DNA of 6,852 bases from assembly GCA_013331575.1 (NCBI GenBank), contig DUGD01000007.1, positions 19,203-26,054 of the forward strand, written 5' to 3'. The position numbers and the translations under genes are program-made. The notes below the pieces were generated by a model, which saw only the letters and a list, made by a program, of their open reading frames with translations, did no database searches and was not told the DNA's origin. Within the stretch, counting starts at the first letter, position 1. Each line of letters opens with the position of its first letter. This stretch comes from Candidatus Woesearchaeota archaeon. GTDB taxonomy: Archaea; Nanobdellota; Nanobdellia; Woesearchaeales; UBA525. Positions 1 to 5,561 of the stretch are shown here, in pieces.

Positions 1-1523
1 GACGGATTATCCAAGAAATCAGCATCGGTCATCTCTACGATGACGGGGAGATACGCACTCTTTCCTGCCGGGACCAGCACCACGCCATCACCGCCGAACG
101 TGAGCGCCTCACCATTCACGATGAGATCGATGAGCTCTACACTAACATATGCCCCGACACGACCGGTGTTCTCGACTCGCACCAAGAACTCCCCCGCGGC
201 AGTGTCATAGTACAGCCCAGTGATATTCAGCTGCGAATCATCAAGCACGTCGATAATATCGATCTGGAAACTCTTCTGATACGTATTCTCGAGACTCACA
301 GGGCTCTCGCCGAAGATAGTGAACACATCGCCCGAGAGTTCGCTCGCCTGCAGATTGAGGGGATCGCCATCCACATCCACGCGATAGATTATAGTCTTAT
401 ACTCGTTCTTGTCAAGGAATAGAGGCGATTCGTCACCAGTCACCTTGATCGCCGTGCCGTCGCGTATCGTGATTGTAGACTTGAAGTACTCGGCCATCCC
501 GACAGTATTATGATACGTCACTTCAAGCGCGCCTGTCGCTTTGTTGTACACGATACTCGTTATCTCCAGGCCCAAGTCGTATCGGGGCATGGGGAAACGA
601 TCAAGATCTTCGACAGTAGCGATCGAACCGGTGGGCTGACGCGCACCCTGCGCGAACTTCACGAAGACGCTGATGCCCAAAGTGCGTCTGACGAACGTCG
701 CGCTATTCACGAGCTCATTACCGATGAGGATGCCTACCTCCACCTCGCCATCATTGATGAATGACCGGACGACTTCAGGGACATTCTCTCGACCGAGGAA
801 GATAATCGGGTCCGCGCCGGACATGATGCCCGCCTCGATGAATTCGCCGTTCGTGAGAATGACTTGTTTCGTCGGCTTGATGGCCTGATAACGCTTCACG
901 ATTTCGATGTTATTCTCGAAACGGTTGCCTTTGCTGATGGTCTCGGGGTTGAACTGCGACAAAGCGTCTTTCACCTCGCGATCCACCTGACCGTATATAA
1001 GCACGTTGGTAGGATTCTTCGCCGAAAGGACGGGAACGATATCATCTATAGTGTTACGATTGGCGAAGATGACAAATGACTTGTCGACAACGGCGAACGG
1101 CGCGACGCTGATGGCGTTATAGCCATAGGCATCATCGACCACGATGAACCGGGAGACGTTCTGCAGCCTGCGGAGCAGCTCTAAGTTTATGTTCGCGGAA
1201 CGCACCTCCTCAGGCTGGGTATAACCTCTGCTCCGGAGGATGTCAGGATATCCGACGACGAACGGGCGCTCCCTGCTCGAGAGAACGAGGATGCTCTTCT
1301 CAGTGGTCGGGATGGAGTATAACAGGATTGTCGAGTGCTTCGTGCTCACCAAGAAATGATTCGGTATGCCATCGAGGTTCGCGTACTGGGTGCCTGAGTA
1401 CACATCACGCCAATCAGCACTGTTGATTATGACATGATCGATAGCAACGGCAGCCTGCGCGAAGAAAAGAGCAGCAAAAAGCGCACAGATGAAAAACGCA
1501 CTGTTTGCTACGACGCTACGCAA
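1..1523 (-). CDS. Large secreted surface protein, 3' end missing (507 codons present)
   Basis: Translating the minus strand from a TTG at 1523 gives 507 codons without a stop, so the gene runs off the left edge. TTG is preferred over an in-frame GTG at 1550. GGGAG (1535-1531) sits 7 nt upstream of it, and the TATA box at 1562-1570 puts transcription start near 1540, downstream of the GTG. Residues 8-27 are a hydrophobic signal peptide ending AQAAVA, a likely cleavage site. The mature protein begins with an alpha/beta part (about 28-310) with alternating hydrophobic strands and motifs such as SSRERPFVVGY (82-92), VLIYGQVDREVKDAL (174-188), KGNRFENNIEIVKRY (198-212) and VGILIGNELV (263-272). 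The pattern of an 'identity' strand, then GNRFENN, recalls cell-wall-binding repeat 2 (CWB2) proteins; this is inference by eye. From about 315 on, beta-rich segments look like Ig/CARDB-type domains. Only about two sequons are visible, unlike its neighbours. Function unknown; probably a surface or S-layer-associated protein. Confidence 0.85.
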   Translation of the reverse strand, partial: MRSVVANSAFFICALFAALFFAQAAVAIDHVIINSADWRDVYSGTQYANLDGIPNHFLVSTKHSTILLYSIPTTEKSILVLSSRERPFVVGYPDILRSRGYTQPEEVRSANINLELLRRLQNVSRFIVVDDAYGYNAISVAPFAVVDKSFVIFANRNTIDDIVPVLSAKNPTNVLIYGQVDREVKDALSQFNPETISKGNRFENNIEIVKRYQAIKPTKQVILTNGEFIEAGIMSGADPIIFLGRENVPEVVRSFINDGEVEVGILIGNELVNSATFVRRTLGISVFVKFAQGARQPTGSIATVEDLDRFPMPRYDLGLEITSIVYNKATGALEVTYHNTVGMAEYFKSTITIRDGTAIKVTGDESPLFLDKNEYKTIIYRVDVDGDPLNLQASELSGDVFTIFGESPVSLENTYQKSFQIDIIDVLDDSQLNITGLYYDTAAGEFLVRVENTGRVGAYVSVELIDLIVNGEALTFGGDGVVLVPAGKSAYLPVIVEMTDADFLDNP

Positions 1524-1561
1524 GGTACCACTCCCGATAGAAGACAGCACGACGGCGGCAG

Positions 1562-1570
1562 TTTATAAAA
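1562..1570 (-). promoter_or_regulatory. TATA box for the large secreted protein
   Basis: On the minus strand TTTTATAAA lies directly after the TAA stop (1574-1572) of the upstream gene. Archaeal transcription starts about 25 nt from the TATA centre, here near 1540, giving a leader of about 17 nt with GGGAG at 1535-1531 and the TTG start at 1523. The fit of box, ribosome binding site and start suggests this gene has its own promoter, although read-through from the upstream operon remains possible. Confidence 0.6.
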
Positions 1571-1571
1571 C

Positions 1572-2486
1572 TTATGCCGCCTGTGCCTGGAAGACGATGG
1601 TCCCATTGCACCGGCCGAACGCCTGCTGAGTAGGGTCGACATAGAGCTGCCAGTACGTGGTATTCGTAGAGAACGAGCCGTTAGAGGTCTTGTTCACTGT
1701 GACACCGGGGATCGCCTTGAATGTCCTGTTAAGCGGAATCTTCGCCGCGTAATCCGCGTCAGGATCGGCCGAGAAACGCTGCGTATCCACGCTGAGATTG
1801 CCCTGATCGCACACGAATGAGAGGTTGTCATTGATAGTCTGGCCGTAACCTAAGACACTGATATTCATCGGCACATTGCCGAGATTCACCACATCGGCAG
1901 TCTGATTCTCGGAGTAGTCCCCTGCTGTGACGTTACCATAATCGATGAGCACAGTCACATTGAGAGCGTATAACGCGTTGATAGTTGTGGTATTGGTAGT
2001 CATCGCTGTGAGGTTAATCGAGTCGTTGGCCCGCACGGTGCAATTCCAAGTGCCGTTGAGCGCGTAGTATACGACCGGAAAAGAACAGGTATAATTGGAG
2101 AAAAAACCGTCTTGCTGTCCCGATATGACCACACAGCTCGCGTTGGTATAGTGAGTGTTATTATCATCGGCCGCATTCTCCGAGGAAGAACTGTGAAAGA
2201 ACGTCGCGTTGACGGAGTTTATATCCGCGAAGCCGTTGTAATCCCTCACCGTCGCATTGCATGTGAGTATCGTCAAGCTTCCCGCATTAAGCGTGACGGG
2301 CGACTGCTGATACACCCGAACGACGTAAGGGGCGGAGCCGGTGATATTCACAGTGGTATCGACGCTAACGTTGCGGTTGTTCGCTCCCTGGCTGAAACCA
2401 GCACCCATCTGAGCGATCAATGCCACCGCAATCAACACGAGCAATATTGGAAGGAATGCCCGTCCGATTGTGATAGTTTCGCCCAT
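1572..2486 (-). CDS. Membrane-anchored, sequon-rich Ig-like surface protein
   Basis: 304 residues with ATG at 2486; GGGGAA lies about 5 nt upstream. Residues 9-27 form one hydrophobic segment after a short N-terminus (MGETITIGR), so the protein is either anchored by an uncleaved signal or exported, with the bulk outside. The outer part is all-beta by composition, Ser/Thr/Asn-rich, with six cysteines (76, 118, 134, 149, 226, 293) that could form three disulfides. Two Ig-like units seem likely: about 45-160 (VNITGSAPYVVRVY ... WNCTVRAND) and about 175-300. There are about 23 N-x-S/T sequons, roughly one per 13 residues, indicating heavy N-glycosylation if exported. It starts 15 nt after the preceding gene's stop, so it is probably co-transcribed with the exoproteins upstream. 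I recall similar hypothetical proteins in DPANN archaea but know no function; it could be an adhesin or coat component. Confidence 0.85.
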   Translation of the reverse strand: MGETITIGRAFLPILLVLIAVALIAQMGAGFSQGANNRNVSVDTTVNITGSAPYVVRVYQQSPVTLNAGSLTILTCNATVRDYNGFADINSVNATFFHSSSSENAADDNNTHYTNASCVVISGQQDGFFSNYTCSFPVVYYALNGTWNCTVRANDSINLTAMTTNTTTINALYALNVTVLIDYGNVTAGDYSENQTADVVNLGNVPMNISVLGYGQTINDNLSFVCDQGNLSVDTQRFSADPDADYAAKIPLNRTFKAIPGVTVNKTSNGSFSTNTTYWQLYVDPTQQAFGRCNGTIVFQAQAA

Positions 2487-2501
2487 ATCGTTCCCCGCGG
2501 C

Positions 2502-3251
2502 CTATCGCAGTTCTACATAGAAGTAGTACGGCGTAGCCGACGATTTCACGTCCGACTCAGCAACTATCATCTGGAAGTCGTACGACGTGTTGTCATAACC
2601 TTGCACATCATCGTCAATGCTCGTCATGTATACTAGGTAGCCGTTCGCGTTATCCTTGATCAGGACCTCTTGGAATGGCGAACCAGTAGTGGGGACTTGA
2701 CGAGTATCATTCATGTACGTCACGGTGCTGTTACAAGAGCTCTCAGCGATCGTATTCCCGCCCACCTGGAACTGCTTGTGCACGGTCCAGTTGAACGTCC
2801 GATTGAGCCGATCCGGTTGTGCCGCGGTCATATTGTGGAATACCGATTCGGCGTTGATCACCGCGGCGTCGGCGCAGACGATATTCGACGATGACCACGT
2901 GATGTTATTGTACCTGCTTGCGTACACCTGACCGGTGACGGTCGTTACGTCCCATGAATATATGGTGAAATTGCTAGGATTGTCTAAAGTTAGGATGCCT
3001 GTGACGTTTCCGACGTACGCCTTCCAATGCTGGTCCTGCTGGATCGCGCTCAGAACCATTGTGGTGATGGTACTTCTATTATCAGTGCGCGATGCAGGGG
3101 TGCTATTCGGACCGAATGACGTCACAGCGCCGCTGATGGTCGAACCTGCGGGATCGGCGATCGCGAACGAAGCGAGCGTAGCACCGATGAGGAGCAGCGC
3201 TACGACAAGGAGAATTCCTTGTCGCCGCGTTGTACTGTCATCGTTTGCCAT
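2502..3251 (-). CDS. Secreted WxxYxGNVTG-family exoprotein, paralogue 1
   Basis: 249 residues from ATG at 3251. This start has GAGG at 3261-3258 with a 6-nt spacer; an in-frame ATG at 3269 has no such site. Residues 12-31 are a hydrophobic signal segment after TTRRQ, ending in IADP, the same 'ADP' that follows the signal in the two paralogues. Family landmarks are HWKAYVGNVTG (75-85), TGQVYASR (106-113), cysteines 126 and 173 (both conserved in all three copies, probably one disulfide), YDFQMIVAE (224-232) and the C-terminal PYYFYVELR. There are about eleven sequons. It is the most divergent of the three copies, lacking the GGNVTxxNI stretch before the motif. It lies 67 nt after the second paralogue with no TATA box seen between, so it is probably in the same operon. 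Function unknown; location outside the cell membrane is the only firm inference. Confidence 0.85.
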   Translation of the reverse strand: MANDDSTTRRQGILLVVALLLIGATLASFAIADPAGSTISGAVTSFGPNSTPASRTDNRSTITTMVLSAIQQDQHWKAYVGNVTGILTLDNPSNFTIYSWDVTTVTGQVYASRYNNITWSSSNIVCADAAVINAESVFHNMTAAQPDRLNRTFNWTVHKQFQVGGNTIAESSCNSTVTYMNDTRQVPTTGSPFQEVLIKDNANGYLVYMTSIDDDVQGYDNTSYDFQMIVAESDVKSSATPYYFYVELR

Positions 3252-3318
3252 GATTCGCCTCGTGTTCATTTCGCGTCAATCCACATGTTCATCCATCAGT
3301 GTGTTCTGGTGCAGCCAC

Positions 3319-4047
3319 TCAACCGAGCTCGACCCAGAAGTAGTACGGCGTGACGCCGATGCTTCCAGTCTTCTCGTTCTCACCGACCAGCAACTCGAAA
3401 TCATAGGTCTGTCCGTTGAAGCCAGTCACCGAATCGTTGAGCAGCGTCCCGTAGATCACGTTCGCCCCCGATTGGAGCAGGACCATCACGAAATTCGCGC
3501 TCTGGGAGTTGTTGTTGACGTAACCGTATGTAGCCGAACAGTTGTCGGCGACGAGCGATTTCGTGCTCACGGTGAATGCGGGATGCGTGCTCGACGCAAA
3601 AGTGTTGGTGACACTGTCGCTGTCGGTGGCAGTCTGCCCGAGATAGGTCTGTTCATCAGTTATCTGCGACGAGTTCGCGCACTGCGTGTTGGCCCATGCG
3701 ATAGAGATTGCACGGGTGGCGTAGACCTCGCCTTCCACAGTTGCCAATGACCAGTTGTAGAACGTGTTGTTGTTGCCGTCCTGCAACGTGACGACACCGG
3801 TGACGTTACCGTAGTAACCTTGCCAAGAGGTCGTGACCGTGAGAGCGTTGATATTGATCTGAGTGACGTTACCACCTCGAGCGTCCGCGGATTGCGTGGG
3901 CAATGTGCTCAGATTGCGCGAAGTGCTCGTACCCGGCGTGAGTGTGACCGGCGCGGACGGATCGGCCATGACCGCCGATGCTACGAACGCGAAGGACAGC
4001 ACCAACACCGCCAATGCAAATATCGTTGTGTAGTTATCTCTGTTCAT
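3319..4047 (-). CDS. Secreted WQGYYGNVTG-family exoprotein, paralogue 2
   Basis: 242 residues from ATG at 4047. The frame is open further upstream, to 4194, but that part overlaps the regulator gene and lacks a signal peptide. GGTGAT (4057-4052) sits just upstream of the chosen ATG. Residues 8-27 are hydrophobic and end in SAVMA-DP, a probable signal-peptide cleavage site. Landmarks: GGNVTQININALTVTTSWQG (58-77), YYGNVTG (78-84), GEVYATR (106-112), cysteines 123 and 170, YDFELLVGENE (215-225) and C-terminal TPYYFWVELG. About nine sequons lie in the exported part. It is closest to the copy at 5562-6398; the two genes share an exact 29-bp stretch. Its start overlaps the end of the regulator gene by 14 nt, suggesting translational coupling. 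Function unknown; a surface or secreted structural protein is likely. Confidence 0.88.
   Translation of the reverse strand: MNRDNYTTIFALAVLVLSFAFVASAVMADPSAPVTLTPGTSTSRNLSTLPTQSADARGGNVTQININALTVTTSWQGYYGNVTGVVTLQDGNNNTFYNWSLATVEGEVYATRAISIAWANTQCANSSQITDEQTYLGQTATDSDSVTNTFASSTHPAFTVSTKSLVADNCSATYGYVNNNSQSANFVMVLLQSGANVIYGTLLNDSVTGFNGQTYDFELLVGENEKTGSIGVTPYYFWVELG
3800..3828. repeat. 29-bp exact match between two exoprotein genes
   Basis: Positions 3800-3828 are identical to 6049-6077. Both encode the SWQGYYGNVTG region of paralogous exoproteins. Flanking DNA has many changes, so identity is concentrated at the conserved protein motif. Confidence 0.9.
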
Positions 4048-4678
4048 TCCCATCACCACGTGTTTTTTTTCTCGGATTGGACTCCGGAGCGCCCCTTTCG
4101 GCAACGCCCCTGGGATCGTAGAGTGTGTGAATATGTTGAGCGGAAGCAGGCACTCCTTGCACGAACACGACCTGACGCGTGGTGCCGGTCGCATCGGTGA
4201 TGGTGAACGGCGGCAGAGTCACGCCCTTGCCGTTCGCCACGAAATAGAATGTCACAGGGGAGGTGCGTTCGGTGTCGAACGCGAGGAAGGAGAGTTTCGG
4301 GAGCACCTCCTCAATTTTCCAGAACGCTTTCTCCAGCGTGTAATGGAGCTCTTTACGGTCGTAGAACCAAATGCGCATGATTATCTTATTGTAATCGGAG
4401 AGCTGGAGGACTTTCTTGTCCACGAATTTATCGCTCGTCGCGATGACATAGCTGAGATCCCCTGCGATGCTATAGAGGATACGCGGCTTGTCCTTATCAC
4501 GGTTCGAGATACGGCGGCTCGTCACGAGACCGGCCATCTCAAGAAGACGCAACTGCTGGCTGATGTTGGCCACCGATGTATTGCAGACCCTTGCGAGCTC
4601 TATTGGCGAACGTTCGTGCACCTCAAGCTGCTTGAGAATATCCCACTTGCTCGCTGTAAAAAGGGTCTCGTGCTCCAT
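4034..4678 (-). CDS. Winged-helix transcriptional regulator, copy A
   Basis: 214 residues from ATG at 4678; a TAG stop 9 nt upstream in frame leaves no earlier start. Residues 1-75 form an ArsR/MarR-like winged helix: FTASKWDILKQL (helix 1), SPIELARVCNTSVANISQQL (helix 2 and recognition helix, 24-43), RLLEMAGLVTSRR (44-56), then the wing NRDKDKPRILYSI (59-71). Residues 76-130 are amphipathic (VDKKVLQLSDYNKIIMRIWF, LEKAFWKIEEVL) and may mediate dimerisation. The last 80 residues hold beta-like strands and a basic tail (NPRKKTRGDG). Being first in a likely operon of surface proteins, it probably controls that operon and itself; effector unknown. The end overlaps the next gene by 14 nt. Residues about 39-88 are nearly identical in DNA to copy B at the right edge, while the C-terminal half is diverged. 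The family recalls regulators common in DPANN archaea (memory, unchecked). Confidence 0.9.
   Translation of the reverse strand: MEHETLFTASKWDILKQLEVHERSPIELARVCNTSVANISQQLRLLEMAGLVTSRRISNRDKDKPRILYSIAGDLSYVIATSDKFVDKKVLQLSDYNKIIMRIWFYDRKELHYTLEKAFWKIEEVLPKLSFLAFDTERTSPVTFYFVANGKGVTLPPFTITDATGTTRQVVFVQGVPASAQHIHTLYDPRGVAERGAPESNPRKKTRGDGNEQR
4413..4563. repeat. 151-bp direct repeat, left copy (in regulator A)
   Basis: Positions 4413-4563 match 6702-6852 with three mismatches (4428, 4460, 4463); 4464-4563 are identical to 6753-6852 over 100 bp. Only one mismatch changes the protein (Lys to Arg). The similarity falls off sharply at 4412, inside both genes. The right copy may continue past the window. 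Confidence 0.95.
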
Positions 4679-4700
4679 GTGGTCCTATTGTAGTCGCTGT

Positions 4701-4737
4701 TGTCCGCGGCGCTGCGAAACGCCGGGGACAGTTGTCC
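4701..4737 (-). promoter_or_regulatory. Leader with two competing hairpins upstream of regulator A
   Basis: In the predicted leader, the segment 4726-4730 (GGACA on the plus strand) can pair with 4701-4705 (TGTCC) or with 4733-4737 (TGTCC). The first fold also has CGGCG/CGCCG (4707-4711 with 4720-4724), giving a stem of 5+5 pairs with one mismatch and an 8-nt loop. The second is a compact 5-bp stem with a 2-nt loop. They cannot form together. The first ends 22 nt before the start codon. A regulatory switch is possible, but there is no match to a known riboswitch. Confidence 0.35.
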
Positions 4738-4750
4738 GTGTCGTTGCTGT

Positions 4751-4764
4751 CGGGCACTGGCCCG
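4751..4764 (-). promoter_or_regulatory. Small GC hairpin in the regulator A leader
   Basis: CGGGC (4751-4755) and GCCCG (4760-4764) are perfect complements around ACTG. It lies in the same leader as the competing hairpins nearer the start codon. Role unknown. Confidence 0.35.
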
Positions 4765-4816
4765 CGTGTACCGTCGTATCGGGTGAGCATTGGAGGCCGC
4801 GCCCGACGGATTCAGT

Positions 4817-4830
4817 ATACACTTTTGTAT
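4817..4830. promoter_or_regulatory. Candidate operator ATACA-N4-TGTAT
   Basis: A perfect 5-bp inverted repeat with a 4-bp spacer (CTTT). It lies just downstream of the transcription start predicted from the TATA box at 4863-4856, where a bound winged-helix dimer would block initiation or clearance. It is the natural candidate for autorepression by regulator A; this is inference from symmetry and position. Confidence 0.4.
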
Positions 4831-4855
4831 GTTAGTACGCAATCGGCGAATGAAC

Positions 4856-4870
4856 TATATAAATATTTCG
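4856..4870 (-). promoter_or_regulatory. BRE/TATA promoter for the regulator A operon
   Basis: On the minus strand CGAAAT (4870-4865; BRE-like) is followed by TTTATATA (4863-4856), the best archaeal promoter in the spacer. Transcription would start near 4834, giving a leader of about 155 nt before the regulator ATG at 4678, long for an archaeal message. The AT-rich block could also serve the plus strand, but no gene follows there. Confidence 0.5.
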
Positions 4871-4881
4871 ATGATATGTTT

Positions 4882-4892
4882 AATACAGTATT
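4882..4892. promoter_or_regulatory. Candidate upstream operator AATAC-A-GTATT
   Basis: A perfect 11-bp dyad about 50 nt upstream of the predicted start, on the other side of the TATA box from the 4817-4830 dyad. Both share ATAC/GTAT half sites, though with different spacing. It may be a second regulator or activator site. Confidence 0.3.
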
Positions 4893-5149
4893 TTGTTAAA
4901 TAGCGAACAGAGCCACACCCACTAGAACCTGACGGGCGTCGTCACGATTGGAAAGAGCACGTTGAGTATGATTAATTAATCTATCTATTTAATTAAAAAG
5001 TGAAATAGAGTGCGCGAATAGCACGCACATTGAACGCGCAGTATCGATAACACCGCGCAGCAGAATATGCGACGGCGACACGAAAACAGTGATGACGCGC
5101 AGAAAACACAGAACAAAGACGAGGTGCACATCGCGCGAGAACTTCGACG
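4893..5149. other. Non-coding spacer with an AT-rich block
   Basis: No credible gene is seen on either strand. The only clear structure is at 4972-4996, two TTAATTAA octamers (4972-4979 and 4989-4996) separated by 9 bp, followed by a weak CTATTT/AAATAG hairpin (4985-4990 with 5003-5008). Read on the minus strand, TTTTTAATTAAATA could be a second TATA-like box or a T-rich terminator; neither can be decided by eye. The rest is mixed sequence with three GCGCAG words. Confidence 0.4.
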
Positions 5150-5157
5150 AATGAATC

Positions 5158-5179
5158 ACCGCGGCCTAAAGGCCGCGGT
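5158..5179 (-). repeat. Perfect 9-bp hairpin (right-end-like)
   Basis: ACCGCGGCC (5158-5166) and GGCCGCGGT (5171-5179) are perfect complements around a TAAA loop (TTTA on the minus strand). This is the strongest stem in the window and the putative right end of the element. Confidence 0.85.
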
Positions 5180-5226
5180 ATCTCCTCGCAAAGCTCGAGA
5201 ATCGCGGAGCATCAAACTCACCCCGT

Positions 5227-5245
5227 TGGAAAGCTCTGCTTTCCA
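5227..5245. repeat. Hairpin TGGAAAGC/GCTTTCCA
   Basis: Perfect 8-bp stem with a 3-nt TCT loop. It is a variant of the hairpin at 5336-5354, differing by a compensated base pair. Confidence 0.85.
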
Positions 5246-5246
5246 G

Positions 5247-5275
5247 GGTTCCAGGAACTGCAGTTCCTGAGAACC
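5247..5275. repeat. Long hairpin with an 18-bp palindromic core
   Basis: CAGGAACTG (5252-5260) is directly followed by its reverse complement CAGTTCCTG (5261-5269). GGTTC (5247-5251) and GAACC (5271-5275) extend the stem to 14 pairs with a single bulged A at 5270, though the innermost pairs must open to form a loop. Confidence 0.85.
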
Positions 5276-5299
5276 GTTCCGTGACTTCACGAAAAATCG

Positions 5300-5338
5300 C
5301 CTGCATGCCGGAGAAAACGAATGTTTTCTCGGCGCAGG
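5300..5338. repeat. Long bulged hairpin, 16 paired bases
   Basis: The stem is CCTGC/GCAGG (5300-5304 with 5334-5338), GCC/GGC (5307-5309 with 5331-5333) and GAGAAAAC/GTTTTCTC (5311-5318 with 5323-5330) around a GAAT loop. A 2-nt bulge and a single G bulge lie on the left arm only. Confidence 0.85.
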
Positions 5339-5354
5339 GAAGCTCCGCTTCCCT
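5336..5354. repeat. Hairpin AGGGAAGC/GCTTCCCT
   Basis: Perfect 8-bp stem with a TCC loop. It overlaps the foot of the preceding hairpin by 3 nt and is the sibling of the hairpin at 5227-5245. Confidence 0.85.
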
Positions 5355-5395
5355 CGCGAATCGGCGAGTTTTCTGACTTGCTCCAAGGCGACTCT

Positions 5396-5415
5396 CCTCG
5401 AGCTAAAGCACGAGG
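5396..5415 (-). repeat. Hairpin with TAAA loop (left-end-like)
   Basis: CCTCG (5396-5400) pairs with CGAGG (5411-5415) and GC (5402-5403) with GC (5408-5409), with one A-A mismatch, around TAAA. It shares loop, orientation and the following TATC with the perfect hairpin at 5158-5179 and is the putative other end of the element. Confidence 0.7.
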
Positions 5416-5441
5416 TATCACTAATTTAATGAACTCAATAA

Positions 5442-5455
5442 CGCGTAGTTACGCG
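5442..5455. repeat. Dyad CGCGTA-GT-TACGCG
   Basis: Perfect 6-bp inverted repeat with a 2-bp centre, just outside the hairpin cluster and downstream of the exoprotein gene ending at 5562. It could be a small hairpin in the 3' region or a protein site; nothing else supports a role. Confidence 0.35.
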
Positions 5456-5539
5456 CAAGACATCAACAGCACGGCACTGACGATCTCTCCGTGGGCGAAA
5501 AGACGGAACCGCCCCACATCCACCGCATGCAAGCCTCGC

Positions 5540-5557
5540 ATCTCCTCAGCAAGCTCG
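5540..5557 (-). repeat. Partial copy of the right-end flank
   Basis: These 18 bases match 5180-5197 at 15 positions, all three mismatches falling in one block. On the minus strand the following bases (GAGATGCGAGGC, then a GCATGCGGTGG segment) resemble a decayed version of the perfect hairpin. It lies within 25 nt after the stop codon of the upstream exoprotein gene. It may be an older insertion remnant. Confidence 0.3.
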
Positions 5558-5561
5558 CCAC

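Larger units (their letters stand above)
5150..5425 (-). mobile_element. Possible IS200/IS605-type non-autonomous element or TnpB remnant
   Basis: The segment is bounded by two hairpins in the same orientation, with minus-strand motif G.GATACC.CG..CTTTAG (5421-5403 and 5184-5166; 15 of 19 bases agree). Same-orientation subterminal hairpins, rather than inverted ends, are typical of IS200/IS605 elements. The right hairpin, with its TTTA loop and following TGATTC, resembles the TnpB guide-RNA (omega RNA) end of such elements. Four further strong hairpins lie between. No transposase or TnpB is present. A minus-strand frame of 76 codons (5386-5156) ends ALRGDTAAFRPR within the right hairpin and could be a decayed TnpB C-terminus, but it shows no RuvC or zinc-finger motif. 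It could also be a host-borne hairpin repeat unrelated to transposition. Confidence 0.4.

Noticed and set aside
510..1079. Plus-strand open frames inside the left gene
   Set aside because: They lie opposite a continuous 507-codon minus-strand frame with a signal peptide and coherent protein composition; they are shadows.
2112..3750. Long plus-strand frames (up to 271 codons)
   Set aside because: They lie opposite the exoprotein genes, which have signal peptides, conserved motifs and paralogues. The plus-strand translations are Arg/Val/Ser-rich with no motif.
4048..4194. Earlier start for paralogue 2 at 4194
   Set aside because: It would add 49 polar residues without a signal and overlap the regulator by 161 nt; the ATG at 4047 has a ribosome binding site and directly precedes the signal peptide.
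4127..4693. 188-codon plus-strand frame opposite regulator A
   Set aside because: The minus strand encodes a clear winged-helix protein with a paralogue; the plus-strand frame is its antisense shadow.
4600..4842. Minus-strand frame of 80 codons starting TTG at 4842, and a shorter ATG frame in the regulator A leader
   Set aside because: Both overlap the regulator out of frame, have no ribosome binding site and show low-complexity composition. The region is better explained as a leader.
4972..4996. Twin TTAATTAA octamers as a replication origin or attachment site
   Set aside because: Only two short AT palindromes, with no origin-recognition boxes, integrase or tRNA nearby.
5156..5386. 76-codon minus-strand frame across the hairpin cluster
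   Set aside because: It is encoded almost wholly by hairpin arms and has no recognisable TnpB motif. It is kept only as a possible relic within the element, not as a gene.
5150..5460. CRISPR array
   Set aside because: The hairpins differ from each other and there are no regular direct repeats with unique spacers.
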